Below are positions 12,598 to 24,690 of a stretch of 64,000 nt of DNA, in pieces; position 1 is the first letter of the stretch; each line of letters opens with the position of its first letter. The stretch comes from Novakomyces olei (Eukaryota; Ascomycota; Novakomycetes; Novakomycetales; Novakomycetaceae). Location of the stretch: contig JADEYG010000002.1 of NCBI GenBank assembly GCA_016906335.1, positions 1,346,001 to 1,410,000 of the forward strand. Direction: 5' to 3'. The position numbers and the translations under genes were made by a program. The notes below the pieces were generated by a model that was not told the DNA's origin, did no database searches, and saw only the letters and a list, made by a program, of their open reading frames with translations.

Positions 12598-14637
12598 ATG
12601 TTTTCGTCGCTCGCTTCGTCAGCCGTTTGCCTTTTAGCGGCCGCGTCGCTCGCGACGGTCGGGTCAGCTCAGAGCTCTGATTTTCCTGCTATCTCTGTCC
12701 GGGTAAGTTGCTCTCGCTTTAGCTATTTCTTTTTGTTTTGTTATTTATATGTGTTCTTTATAATTTGATTTGCTTTCTTTATGTATCTCTTTTTGTGTTT
12801 TCGTTTTGTGTATTCTTTTTGTGTTTTCGTTTTGTGTATTCTTTAGATATCTTTTCTTTTGTTCTTTTTTTTTTGCTCTTTATATTTTCTTGTTTTCTTT
12901 CTATATCTTTTCTTTGTGTCTTGTTGTTCCATTTCCCCCTCAGTCGCGCACTAACACGCACAGGGCAAATACTTTTTCTACCCAAACGGAACGCGTTTCT
13001 ACATTAGAGGTATCGCGTACCAGCAACAGGTCTCTGGCGACAGCGATGCGCAGTACTCGGATCCGCTGGCGGATGCGGCAGGCTGCCGTCGCGATATTCC
13101 TTATTTGCAGCAGTTGGGAATAAACACAGTGCGCACGTATGCGATCAACACCACCTCTGATCACTCGGAGTGTATGAATATGCTCCAGGACGCTGGCATT
13201 TACGTCATCTCTGACCTCTCTGAGCCTGGAACGTCGATTAACCGTAACGAGCCCGCTTGGGACGTTCAGCTGTTTGACCGCTATACGCGCGTAGTTGACG
13301 CGTTGGCCAATTACACCAACGTGCTCGGCTTCTTTGCCGGAAACGAGGTAGTTAATGCGCCCAACAATACTAATGCTGCACCGTTTGTAAAGGCAGCTGT
13401 ACGCGATGTGCGCAGGTACATTGAAAACTACTCTTCCTCTGGCGGCCGCAGTATTCCAGTGGGGTACTCTACGGACGACGATGCCTCCACACGTGACCAG
13501 CTGGCAGCCTACTTTTCCTGCGGCACTAATGAGACTACTGTCGACTTTTTCGGAGTAAACATCTACGAATGGTGCGGAGATTCGACTTACCAGTCCTCCG
13601 GGTACGAAGCTCGCACCCGTGAGTTTTCCTCGTTTGATATTCCGCTCTTCTTTTCCGAGTATGGGTGCAATGCAGTTACGCCTCGCCGTTTCACCGAAGT
13701 CCAGGCTCTGTACGGCGACCAAATGACTCCAGTCTGGTCTGGCGGAATCGTCTACATGTACTTTCAGGAGGAGAACGACTATGGCGTCGTTTCCGTTAGT
13801 GGCAGCAGTGTTAGCACTCTGGAGGACTACAATTTCCTGTCCTCACAGCTGCACAACATCACACCGGCTTCCCTGCAGGCCTCTACGTACTCGCCCAGCA
13901 CGGGCAGCGGACAGGCCTGCCCTACCACCGACTCGAACTGGAACGCTGCCACCAGTCTGCCTGGAACTCCGTCTGATGCTGTATGCGACTGCATGTACGA
14001 GTCTCTTGGCTGTGTGGCCCACGCTGGCCTCTCTGACGAGGATATTGGCACCTTGTTTGGCCAAGTTTGTGGGTACGACGGAGCTAATTGCGATGGCGTA
14101 AATGCCAATGGCTCAGTGCCTGCTCAGTATGGTACTTGGGCAGTCTGCTCGCCTCTGCAGAGACTGTCGTACGTTCTCAACAGCTACTATGTCGCCCAGG
14201 ACGAGAGCAGCTCAGCCTGTAGCTTTGATGGATCTGCAAGCACTAAGCGGGCTACTACTGCCAGCTCTTGCTCTAACTGGCTGTCCCAGGCAGGCAGCTC
14301 TGCCACAGGCGTTGTTTCTGATGTTCCTGTCGGGTCTATCTCTGCCTCTGCCGCTGCAACCGGTGGCTCTGGCTCTGGCTCTGGCTCGGGTTCTGGATCT
14401 GGTTCTGGCGCAAGTAGTAGCTCAGGCTCTGGCTCTGGCTCAGGCTCAGGCTCAGGCTCTGGCTCAGGCTCAGGCTCAGGCTCACAAGCTTCAGCTACAG
14501 GCTCATCCTCTTCTGCTTCTTCTACTGCCAGCAGCGATGGTGTTTCTGATATGCTGCGTTCTTCATACACGGGGCCCGTTGCTGTTGTAGTGGCCCTGCT
14601 TTCTGCTGTGGCTGGTGGTGCTCTTTTCGTCGTCTAA
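12598..14637 (+). CDS. GAS1: GPI-anchored 1,3-beta-glucanosyltransferase (Gas/Phr family, GH72 + CBM43)
   Basis: This enzyme elongates and remodels cell-wall beta-1,3-glucan. There are two exons, 12598-12702 and 12964-14637, giving 592 residues. The intron has donor gtaagt and a CTAAC branch site 6 nt before the CAG acceptor. The ATG at 12598 was chosen over an in-frame ATG at 12550 because it starts directly with a secretion signal (about 24 residues ending Gly-Ser-Ala). The GH72 domain has the catalytic glutamates E163 (GNEVV) and E267 (SEYGC). A cysteine-rich X8/CBM43 module follows ([10 protein letters not shown] onward). After it come a long Ser-Gly repeat and a C-terminal hydrophobic tail typical of GPI attachment. 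It is divergent from FKS1, so glucan synthesis and remodelling genes are neighbours. Phr-type members are pH-regulated in Candida. Confidence 0.95.
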
Positions 14638-15900
14638 ATCGTCTTTACATGATCCATGACTGCACACTTTGACACACCTTGCTTGCTGCAAGAGGTGAAG
14701 ATTGGTTTCTGTGTGCTTGTACTTGATTAATCATTTAACAATTTTTTTTTCTTTTTTTCTTTCGCCATGTAACATTTGCTTTAAACTTGAACATTTTGAC
14801 GCGCTCTAGTCGATAGAAGACAAAGTATAACAGTATTATTTAAAAGGTTCTTCCAGCCAGAGTTTGTAGCCATACTTAGACTTGTACGACTGATGTAGAC
14901 TGTATAATACTGGATAAGGCACATGAACTGCCTTTACGTTCTGCGCGCCGGGGTGTAGGGATACTTTTTACTCACAGTTAAACCAGTGTATAATTCAAAG
15001 TCTTAAAGGACTTATCAGACTTCATGTTTGTCTTGCCATTTTGTACAGGTAAATATCATGGGCAAATTGCAAATATAGGCGTAGTCATGGCAGTGTATAT
15101 TCAGCGTATATTATATATAAATTTATATATATTCATATATACATATTTGCTATACGTTCTGTCGCGACTCCATCGTAATAAGCCATTAATTAATCAATAG
15201 CCGAAACGAATGATATCACCGACGGTTTCGACAAATCTCTATTTGAATAATGCCAGTGGCGGACGTAAGTGAGTTTGTGCTTCGCCGGACTAACATGGCA
15301 GAATCCTCCGTGCCACTCCAATGGTAAAAGAGATCCAAGTTTCTTTTGTAATAATGACTGACGGAGCATGAAGCTTGTAAACTGCAGACTTGCCTACAAC
15401 AAAACACATTTGCGCCTCACAAATGTGAACCGTTGGTGCAACAGCTTTACGAGTGCTGTAATTCCTTTTACACTGCGGAGCAAAGACGCACACGATCGCT
15501 GGATCCACAGAAATGGGATTCTACACCTAGCTGCCCTCTACCACAAATTGTGGCTCGCAAGTTGAACCATGTCGATTATATCATGCAGCCAAGCGCAAAT
15601 CCGTAGTGCCGTACTTTTTTGACATACTGTGCTCGCAAGCATACTTGAGGGATTTAGGCATACTGGCTTGTTTCAAACCAGATCCTGGACGTTAAATATT
15701 AGCTAAGTCGAACGCTTCAGTATGATCTATATGATGTGAAGCTCTGGTCTTGAATTAGTCCGTAGTCTATGGCTATTGATGAAATTTGAATAACGGCATT
15801 TTCCTTTCATTGTTGCATCAAGCATGATTTCCAAGGTTCGCATTAGGTGCCGCCTGTATCAATTTACGACTGGCTGAACATGGGCCAGTCTCTCACTTTT

Positions 15901-15972
<72 letters not shown>

Positions 15973-16099
15973 GCACTACAAATATAATTCAAACCTCCAC
16001 ATACATTCGCCTAATGGACCCGAAGCAATGGCAATGAAGCCATAGAACTGCTGTTAAATTGCTATTCATTATGGAGTAAAGACTGACAAGAGGCAAGCA
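14638..16099. other. Intergenic region with no supported gene
   Basis: This holds the 3' flank of GAS1 and the 5' flank of the AMSH gene. The frames present (for example 15368-15565) show no recognisable motif. A TAA trinucleotide array lies at 15902-15970. Confidence 0.5.
15902..15970. repeat. (TAA)n microsatellite, about 23 copies
   Basis: An uninterrupted trinucleotide array ends 130 bp before the start codon of the AMSH-type gene. It is likely to vary in length between strains and might affect that promoter. Confidence 0.95.
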
Positions 16100-17934
16100 A
16101 TGGACAAATGGCCGTTTGAGCAGATCAAAGACGCTGCAGTGAGCGTCGATTTTGAACCACATATTCCTATAATACGATGGCAACAAGCAGTAGCGCGTCT
16201 CTGGGTCGAGGTAATACTACTAGATACTGACTAGAAATACGGCCCCGCTCACACACAATGTTTAGGCACGCACTTACGACGGAGAGGGCAGACGCGAAAA
16301 GGCCTGCTTTTATTATATGCGCTATGCTCATGTACTGCTGAATTTGCTACCAACACACCCGCAATACAAAGCGGCCTTGTTAAAGCCTCTGATTGCGGTA
16401 AGAACAGGACATGGCTGATTTCACCAACCTGACTAACCATTTTCCAGCAAGTCAAGCTGGCAAATGAGCGTGTTGCAGAGCTTAAGCCTTTCTTACGGGG
16501 TCAAATTGGCAAAACCATAGATGAAAAAGCACAAGGCAGTCCGTTATCGAGCACGTCGGCCTCGGGGGTCAAGGGCACTTTAGCCGATAAACCTGGAAAG
16601 GCACTTTTTAATTCTGATAATGTTGATTACGCATTAAATAAAGAGCCGCCAAAAAGCTATGGGCGGGGTCCCAGATCGGGCCAATTGCATCAATGGACAG
16701 ATCAATCGGCCAAATCTGGATCGTCGCAGCTTCCTTTTGCTCTTTCGCCACAGGATCTTTCCTTTCTTCGGGGCTCTGAGATGCCTTTGGCTGGAAACAC
16801 TCCTACTGCACAGGATTCGGGCACTTTGTCTTACCCGAACGTGGTAATTGACCACCCAGCCGCCCGACTAAAATTTGCTCCGAGCCTCCCTGCAAAGCCG
16901 TCTGCAGAGCAAAAGGCTCAGGCGCCTGCAATTCCAGACAAGGAGTTTGCACTTCCTCCACCTCCTTTGCCCACAAAGGAGGTTGCTGTTACAAAGGAAA
17001 CTGCTTCTGTGCCGAGTGCAGGTAATAGTTGTTTGTTTTGTATTTTATTTTCTACAAGGGCGTGGATTAAATTTGCCTTTGTTTCTCTCTGTCTCTGACT
17101 GTCTTTTTTTATTTTCTAAAGCTCAAGCTCAATGCCCTCGATAAGCTTTTCTCCTCTTCAAAACTATGTTTTGTAATTCTGTTCGCTGACTAACTCCGAC
17201 AGCGCGACTCGAGAATGGCACTAGGCTTCGTACTGTAGTCATCCCGCGTGATTTACGGCCACGGTTTCTCCTATTGGCTGAAAGAAATACACGCAGAAAC
17301 TTGGAGACTTGCGGGATTCTTTGCGGGAAATTGGTAATTGCCTTGTCTGTTTCAGTGCATCAAGTAGAGACTAATTTCAAGAGCAATGATGCCTTTTGGA
17401 TAACGCATCTGGTAATTCCCAAGCAAGAGGCGACCAGTGATACTTGTGCTACAACAGACGAGGAAGGGCTATGGGCCTTTCAGGAAAAGAATGACCTTTT
17501 GACTTTGGGATGGATTCATGTAAGTTCATTTACAATTCGATTTTTTTTTATGTTGAATTAATCATGACTAATCTGTTTTAGACACATCCAACACAGACGT
17601 GTTTCATGAGTTCGGTCGATTTACATACCCATTGTGGATACCAGCTTATGCTAGATGAGGCGATAGCTATTGTCCTTTCTCCGTCTAAACCAAAGAACCA
17701 ATCGTGCGTACAATGACTGCTATATATTTACTTTTTTATTTATTCGTCAATACTAAATTTAGTTGGGGAATTTTCCGGCTTACTGATCCCCCCGGAAAAC
17801 ATGCAATTATGCGCTGTACGAAAACTGGGCTGTTCCATCCTCATAATGAGGAGCATATTTACACGTATGCGTCGCGGCCGGCGGGACACGCGATCGAAGT
17901 GGGAATGGACCTGGAGGTGGTCGATCTTAGGTGA
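16100..17934 (+). CDS. sst2: AMSH-type JAMM deubiquitinase
   Basis: A zinc metalloprotease that removes Lys63-linked ubiquitin at endosomes with the ESCRT system. I rebuilt six exons: 16100-16210, 16266-16397, 16448-17021, 17203-17519, 17582-17703 and 17763-17934, giving 475 residues. The N-terminus (about 1-95) is a USP8-dimerisation/MIT-like helical domain, followed by a Pro/Ser/Ala-rich linker. The C-terminal JAMM domain has Glu307 (LETCG) and the metal motif His378-Thr-His380 with Ser388 and Asp391. The intron at 17520-17581 splits this motif after His378. The protein ends with the family-typical Val-Asp-Leu-Arg. The segment 17334-17381 (48 nt) is open in frame but absent from relatives. 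It has donor gtaatt, ACTAAT and a CAAG acceptor, so it is probably an intron, which would make the protein 459 residues. The start was chosen because exon 1 then supplies the expected first helix in frame. Confidence 0.88.
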
Positions 17935-18056
17935 CCCCAAATTTCTTGAGACCCGTTGTATTATAACTTTAAATGAAAAAATTACTAGTACAATCACCTA
18001 CTTGTTTCCTGATCTTACACTCCTTTTATTAACCTCCGCGTCTATTCATGCTTGAC

Positions 18057-20453
18057 CTACCCCGTCCAACCGAGAGCTTCCAAATCACGTTGCACGATGG
18101 ATTCCGTGTCTATTTTCTGTAATTGAGTCGCCTCCAATTTTTCTCCACTTGCATGGCGTGATTTTAGCTCTTCAATAGCCCGCAGCTTCTTTACCAACGA
18201 CCGGATTTTCTTGTCAACTTCGCTCACTGGAGCAGACGCTGAAGCATTAGGAGGAGATCCAGATGAAGTGGCAGTTTGTGGCCGTCCTAGAGCGCCGTTT
18301 GAAGCCGTCGAAGGACCCGCTTCCTTGCGAGCTTCGCGTTTCTTTTTATTCCGTAACGCAGTCTTGCTCAATGTCGCGTCGGATGAATCAGTGCTGCTAT
18401 TAGCACCGTTATTATTATTATTGAGATTATTATTATTATTATTATTGAGATTATTGCCGTTGTCGATATTAGCGCCGGGTACGGTTCGTCGACCGACTCC
18501 TGGGGCAACATAAACCCTAGATTCTCCGCTACTACCCTCCAATCGAAGAGCCTCCATTGAAGGCAGAGGCCGACTGGCAACGCCTCTCAGCCCCGGAGGC
18601 CTGTAAGCTCCGACTGCTTGCCGAGGAGCCTTTGGTACAAAAGCAGCAGCTGAAGCGTGAGCGGCGGGAGCGATTATGGCAGCAGTTGAGGGCGGCAGAG
18701 CAGCAAATTTCTTGCCCGGTTCTGGTCTCCAAAAGACCTGGTAAAGCTCACTCAATTCATGCAAATAAATCAGTTTTCCCGTCACGTGCCAGATCTTTAT
18801 TCCATTGTCAACTCGCAGCCGTGGACTCGTAGTGGCAGTCATAAAATATTGGCCGTCGGGACTCCATTCACAGACGGTCGTGTTGTTTGCCTCTAGAGTA
18901 GCAATAACCTTCATTCCCTGCCGTTCCATAACGTCTATGGTACCCGACAAATTGCCAAAGCCGGCGCAAAGAACAAAGCGGCCATTGTTCCCAGGGGAAA
19001 AAGAGACAAAATTACGGGCTTGCGGGGGTAAAGAGTGCAGAGCATTTCCACGCTGATCGAATATTGTGCACTTGGCCGGCATATAGCCATAAACAACACC
19101 AAACTCTCGAGACTCTGGGGACCAGGTGACATCGTGGATGGGCCCTTCTCGATCCAGAGTGATGCGCGAGTCGAAATTGCTGGCCACGTTGAGGAGATAA
19201 AGGTTGGTTTCCCCATAGTATGACTTGTTACTCTGATCCACATCTGTCTGTGTGAGGACGAGCAGGGCGGTGCCCAACGCGTTCCATTTTAATTGAATCT
19301 TGTCCGCCCGGAAAAACGTTTTCTGTGCCAGCGGCGCTCCAAAAGTGGGGATTCTAAAGATACGCACTACCGCCGGAGCAGATTTTTTTTCGGGAACAAA
19401 CACGACTACAGAGTGCGAGAGTCCGGGCGACAGGGAAAACTGGGAAGCGCCTTCCACACGCAGCCGATGCTGAGGGCCGTTTTGCAGGTTCCGTGGATCC
19501 AGAAATTGTACCTCGTTAGTGACGAGTCGGGCACAGAGGCGCTCGTCCGGTGTGAATTGGAGATTCCAGCCCGTCTGGCTGCGTTGGACAAAGGAGCCCA
19601 GCAATTGGCCTTCAACAGTGGAAAAGACCTTGAGATTATCCGCCGCCTGTCCGTTCTCCAGCTTACTCGGCCGCTCCCACGTGACAATGTAGGATCCAAG
19701 ATGCGAAAAGTCGAGCTCCAAGACATTGGGAACGTTTATTTCCAGCAGACATGTCCCGTCCTCGGTAGAGCATACTTTTACACTAGAAATTAGAAGAGCA
19801 TAAAGGGGTTAAACCTAAAAGAAAACCTAATACACGGACTAAATTAAAAATACAATAATTTAATTGGAATAAAGTAGTGCCTCTACTCAGGCGGACAGAG
19901 ACAGATAGAATGGGGCATGATTCATGCTGATAAACACGACGTACAGTGGCAATTGAAATAGACGAAATAAAACTGTGAAAAACCAATGAAAAAGCAACTA
20001 GAGCAACCCAATCCGACAAACATAAATGTAAGCCATTATATATGGCTTACACTAGTGCAAAAAAGCTGCCAAGTCTGGCTTTATAACCCAAAAAAAAAAA
20101 AAAAATTAAAAGCAGTAAAATGCGTGTAATGTACCTGGAAGCAGTAGCGTAGCCAAAAAGACGTCCATCCGCGCTATATGCACAATTACGAACCTGTTCG
20201 GAGGGTCTGACGTTAGTAATGCCGTTCAAAGTAATAGGTCATACATTTGGAACCCGGAAACAGGCTCATAATCTGGAGCCGCGTCCACCAGACCGACTTG
20301 TTTAGTCGACCGGTCTTTGAAGAGATTAGCGTCAGACTACAGACAAAGCACGGCACAGAATTGGGGGAGGAAGTAAGGTCTGAGCCGTGCGTGTATAGCA
20401 CTTTGCCCGGCTCAAAGGCTTTGATACTTACATGCGAATTGTGTGATCGGCAT
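18057..20453 (-). CDS. eIF2A: Eukaryotic translation initiation factor 2A (eIF2A)
   Basis: A WD40-like beta-propeller protein that can deliver initiator tRNA to the 40S ribosome independently of eIF2. Four exons on the minus strand, 20453-20432, 20314-20245, 20206-20135 and 19782-18057, give 629 residues, the usual family length. The start Met-Pro-Ile-Thr-Gln-Phe-Ala-Tyr-Arg-Ser and the VGLVDAAPDY segment match fungal eIF2A N-termini. That is how the splice sites of three small introns were fixed. The first intron must end at AAAG (after GCTAAT). The second is only 38 nt and ends TACTAAC-GTCAG. The propeller fills about residues 50-400. A low-complexity Asn-rich stretch and a basic helical C-terminus follow. 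It converges with the AMSH gene, leaving 122 bp between stop codons. Confidence 0.92.
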
Positions 20454-21190
20454 TGAGCCTTGTTTGGAGACTGTCTTTTTTTGTACAATTAAAATTTATT
20501 GACGCATTGTATTAAACCGTATCAAACAAAGAAACGATATAAATAAGGCTGTAAATCACACGGTGGAATCGCTATATATTTTCGTGTGATGTGCAAATTT
20601 ATGTGTATGTTTGTATATATTTATTGCTATGGTGACCATTATTCTTATTAAACTATGGCTATATTGATATTGATAATTATATTTATGCAAATGTTTTAGC
20701 TCTGTCAGGAACAGGGTTTTCCTAATATAACCCTAAATGTGATCAAGAGCCTAATTGCACACAACATTATTTTTGGATATTGTTACTTTGTATATTAGTT
20801 TAATATTTTAGTTTGGTGTATAAATAATTCGAGCATCCATCCATCTGTCACCCGTGCGTACGATACTGTGCTATGTACAAGCGTTTTATGCGCAATTATG
20901 CGCAATTATGCGCTATTAAAGCGGCACTAGTTCTTTGCCGATTCAAAAGCGATCCACTGCAAAATCTTGTAAAGATTGTGTAAAGATTGACGGCCGCTGT
21001 ATCGAAAGAACAATCAGGTTAATAGATAAATAATGTACGGGTACGAATATTATATCGCCTTTCTACACTGCTGTACACAATGAGAAACAATGGAAATACG
21101 CGTCAAGACCATATAGAGAGCAGGCAAAGTGCGCACGTAAATATATACAGCTCTAATCTGGTCCGAGAATTCTTCCCCAACGAAATCAGC
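20454..21190. other. Intergenic region, eIF2A promoter and RSC1 3' flank
   Basis: AT-rich DNA with no supported coding region. A small triplication of gcgcaattat/gcgctatta-type units lies near 20888-20920. Confidence 0.5.
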
Positions 21191-23985
21191 TCAACTAGTT
21201 GTAAGCAGCCGACCAATCGCTGCCACATTAGCCCTGCTCTCCTCCAAACTCTGCTGCAGCCGCCTGGCTCTGTCGAATTCAGCTTGCTCGCGTAGCCGCC
21301 GTCTCCGTTCAAGCATCTTTGGTCTTGCGGCCAAGTAATCAAGGCTCACTCCGTCCGCATCGCCGTCCGTAAAGGGCTCGACCACATCAAGAGGCGGAAC
21401 AGGGAACCACAGGACCCGACCCAGCTCGTCACGTTTAAGCAACTGTGCAGTTTCAGCAGGAACCGTGTTGGCCGTACTATTACCGTCAGTCGAACCAGAC
21501 GACGTTGCTGGCTGTGGCAGAGAATAAGCAGTGGCAGTTGCTGAATAATAATGATGGCCCATAAGGTACTCCTTCGCACTTTGCTGCTGTGGCTGCTGAA
21601 CAAACTGTAGACTGTGGCTGCTTCTTTGCTGCTCAGGCTGCCTTTTAAACATAAACGGTGACGAGGGCCGAGACTGGTTGTTGATAAAGCTGCCTGCCGT
21701 TGATTGAGCCATAAAGGCGGGCGAAGAAGAAGAAGCTGCTGCGGCTGCTGCGGGAGATGCATAGTTTCCAGGAGCATACCGGGCAGCAGAAAATGTGCCA
21801 TTAATAGCTCCAGACCCCAAGGCGGGTACTGCCGGTGTAGTGCCCCTTGTTTGAGGAGAAGAGGCAGCTGAAGAAGACGAGGCCATTGACGCGTAAAATC
21901 CTGCTTCTGCTTGAGCATTTACACGTGCAATATTAGGAACAGGAGCCGGAATAATAGCGCCTTGAATAGGCGGAGCATTTTCCTTTCCCATTACTGGCTC
22001 TGGAGTAGAAGTATTTAGATAGTCTTCCTTAAAATCTTTTGGCAGCAAATGCACCAGGGGACTCAGCTGCCGTTTAGGGTACTGGACTTTGTCGAAATAG
22101 AACATTTCATAGTCCGCATCGCGTACTTCCTCCGGCAGACAAAGCTTCCACGATTTGATACGATTGAAAAGCCGTGTGTCCTCATTATACCGCCACTCGC
22201 ATACGTAGACACGCATATTGCTCGCATCACGAGGCCGTCCGCGACAATAGCGTGAGATGTACATTATAAAGCATTTGTCGATGATGTCACTGACCGGATG
22301 ATCACGATACATTTCGGTCTTCAACACTTCGTCCTCCATAAAAGTCCTGTCTGCACGGTGCACAGTCTGCTCGGGCCAGAAAAAGTAGTTTGCACGCACA
22401 AACGGCGTACCGGAAACGTCTACCCAAGTCCTGAAAATCTGCGACGGAATCGGCTTGCAGCCTTCGTTCGGATTCCTTATGTGAACAAAGTCCCCAGTAC
22501 GGAAAGTGACGCCCTCGTATTCCACTTGAGCTGTTTGGTTTCGGCCATTGCGTACACCGGATCGAGCACCGCTTACGTCCCTGTCGCCTTCAGCGAGAAG
22601 GAATTCCGAATCTGGTTTGGCACTTATTTGTATGACAAAATCATCGATGGCCGACTTGATATTAGAAGATTGTAAAACACAGAGCTGAGTAGTGAAAAAG
22701 AGAAAGTAATAAGAATAAAGTGATTAAATCAAAAAAGAATTCAAATACAATAAACCCTAATTTCAGATCTACGTTAAACAATCAAGCTGATCAAGCATAA
22801 ATAATGAATCGAAATACCTCTAAAAATTCTGCGTCCTTGCTAATCTGATTTCCCGGTCCAAAATAATGACGAGCGTTGGCAAATATGAGGTGAAGATCGT
22901 TCGTAAACTGATGAAGCTGTTTGTACTGCCTATACTTTAGAGCAATACGGATCTGTTCAAGCGACAATGGTGTCGAGACAATGGTATAGTAATCGGCAAA
23001 GTATTTGGGATCAGGCAGCTTCTCAAAGGGCCCTACCAGTAACCTTCCACGCTGGTCGCGGTACCGCCGCATTTCCCGCATGATTGCTTTAATACGCAGC
23101 TCTGTGGGTGTCTCCACTTTGCGGGGCCTTCCGCGTTTGCGGCGGCCATTGTCTTCCACTGAATTTTGGGTTAAATCTGGAGTAGATGAAGCCCGGCCAC
23201 CAGATTTCGAAGCAAGCTGTCGACCGGCACCAGAGGACTGATTGTGCCGGTGTTCCTCGTCGTCATCATCATCGTCCTCCTCTTCGTCTCCATCCTCGTC
23301 TTCGTCCATTTCATCATCTTCTTCGTCAACTTCATCAGCCAAAGGCGCAATTTCCGGGCTCGCAGGAGGCAATGGTCCGAGGTCGGGAAGTCTTGCGCCG
23401 GTTATAAAGCCACGCAATTTTAGCTGACCCATTTCTCGCAGTAAAATCTGCTCGAGCGCAACTGCATCAGAATAGACCCGGCTCGACCTAGAATTATAGA
23501 ATTTCGCATTGTAAAATATCTGTGCCATATCCGTAACAAAGTCTTGGACGTCTGCGTACCGACGGTACCGCACGTTTTTGCGTACCATGTCCAACGCCAT
23601 CGGCCGCTTAATAGTCTCGTAATAGTCAGGGTATTCTACTTTACTCGGCAACTCTTCAAACATTTCCGAGAGCGATCGGCCTCTGGTTTGCTTAGACGAT
23701 GAACAAGGCAATGAGATCTGTTCAATATAGGGAAAAAAAGTAAAAGAAAAGTATTTGTGAGTGAAATAGCATGCTGGTAAACAATTCCGTCTGAGCCACG
23801 GGTGGGGTATGGAAACTCCTGGTAGCGGATATAAATGTACCTTTCTCGTGCGTTCAGTATCTTGCTAAACACTTCTTGCATCGCTTCTATGGTCTCGCGA
23901 CTCAAGCCCGTTCTATTGAATTAGCATTGACGGTATTTAAACTAATTCAGACTTACGCGAATCGACGGGTTCGTGGAGCAGACAT
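21191..23985 (-). CDS. RSC1: RSC chromatin-remodelling complex subunit Rsc1/Rsc2 (two bromodomains + BAH)
   Basis: A subunit of the ATP-dependent RSC remodeller that binds acetylated histone tails. Exons on the minus strand are 23985-23957, 23912-23841, 23682-22818 and 22684-21191, giving 819 residues. Order of parts: bromodomain 1 (about 45-125, with YPDYY), a very acidic stretch, an AT-hook (KRGRPRK, about 214-222), bromodomain 2 (about 235-345), a BAH domain (about 376-500, with the family sequence YFFWPEQTVHR) and a Gln/Ser/Ala-rich tail. This matches yeast Rsc1/Rsc2 closely, including EPTMG after the BAH domain. The third acceptor (23683, CCAG) was chosen because it is the only one that keeps frame and gives the normal spacing before YPDYY. 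That junction is less certain than the others. It is divergent from RIM101, 705 bp away. Confidence 0.92.
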
Positions 23986-24690
23986 GGCGCAATGGCTCAG
24001 CGCGTAAAGACGCGACAAGGGCGAACAACTTTGAAAGATTCGGGGTAGAAATGTGCGAGTACGCTTTAGTATATTCAGTATAGTATTTGTATTTATTTGT
24101 ACGGTATTAGTATTTATTTATACAGATTTGTACGGTATTAGTATTTATTTGCACAGTATTTGTACAGTATTTTAAAAAGTGTTTTGCAAAGATCTAATAT
24201 CAATAAAAGAATTGGATGAACTACTACGAATTTCAATCCATACAAAAAATAGTGTGAATTAGAAAGAAAAGGAGTATATTGCATTGTGCTATAAATGGCG
24301 AGAAATACAAAAAAAGGATTAGAATGATCGACTATAGAGAATAAAAGAGATTAAAGAACAGTGTGGCAGCTGACATATTTTCACTATATCTAAAAAATAT
24401 CGGCAAAAGACGTATTTCCAACGTTTAAGTTATAATATAATACAAGATTTAATTAGCGTAATTACCGTCTCGTGCCAAGAACTCGGGAAGCAGACGGGAA
24501 ACAACACATCGCAGCGTCAAAATCTGGTTTAGATTTGAGCTGTGACTCTGTGCTTTGATCCGTACCTGAGCACTACGGAATTACTTTACAGCAGACCAAG
24601 CTGGCACGTTTTATTGGGGAATTTTGTGTCCGTTTTAGCGTTTTTCTTGTCCAATCCTTGGCATAAACCATTTGCCATAAAGCCTAATAA
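23986..24690. promoter_or_regulatory. Divergent RSC1/RIM101 intergenic region with two PacC-type sites
   Basis: No coding region. Two GCCAAG hexamers, the core recognised by PacC/Rim101 proteins, occur at 24474-24479 (+) and 24657-24662 (-). The second is only about 30 bp before the RIM101 start codon. They could serve autoregulation, which is known for PacC genes, but a hexamer also occurs by chance. A tract of gtatttatttg-like repeats lies at 24070-24165. Confidence 0.4.

Noticed and set aside
12738-13123. Phe/Leu/Ser-rich frames over the GAS1 intron
   Set aside because: The intron is T-rich, and a clear donor, branch site and acceptor place it outside the protein.
14102-14590. Leu/Ala-rich plus-strand frame and Glu/Pro-rich minus-strand frame
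   Set aside because: Both are alternative readings of the Ser-Gly repeat of the GAS1 gene.
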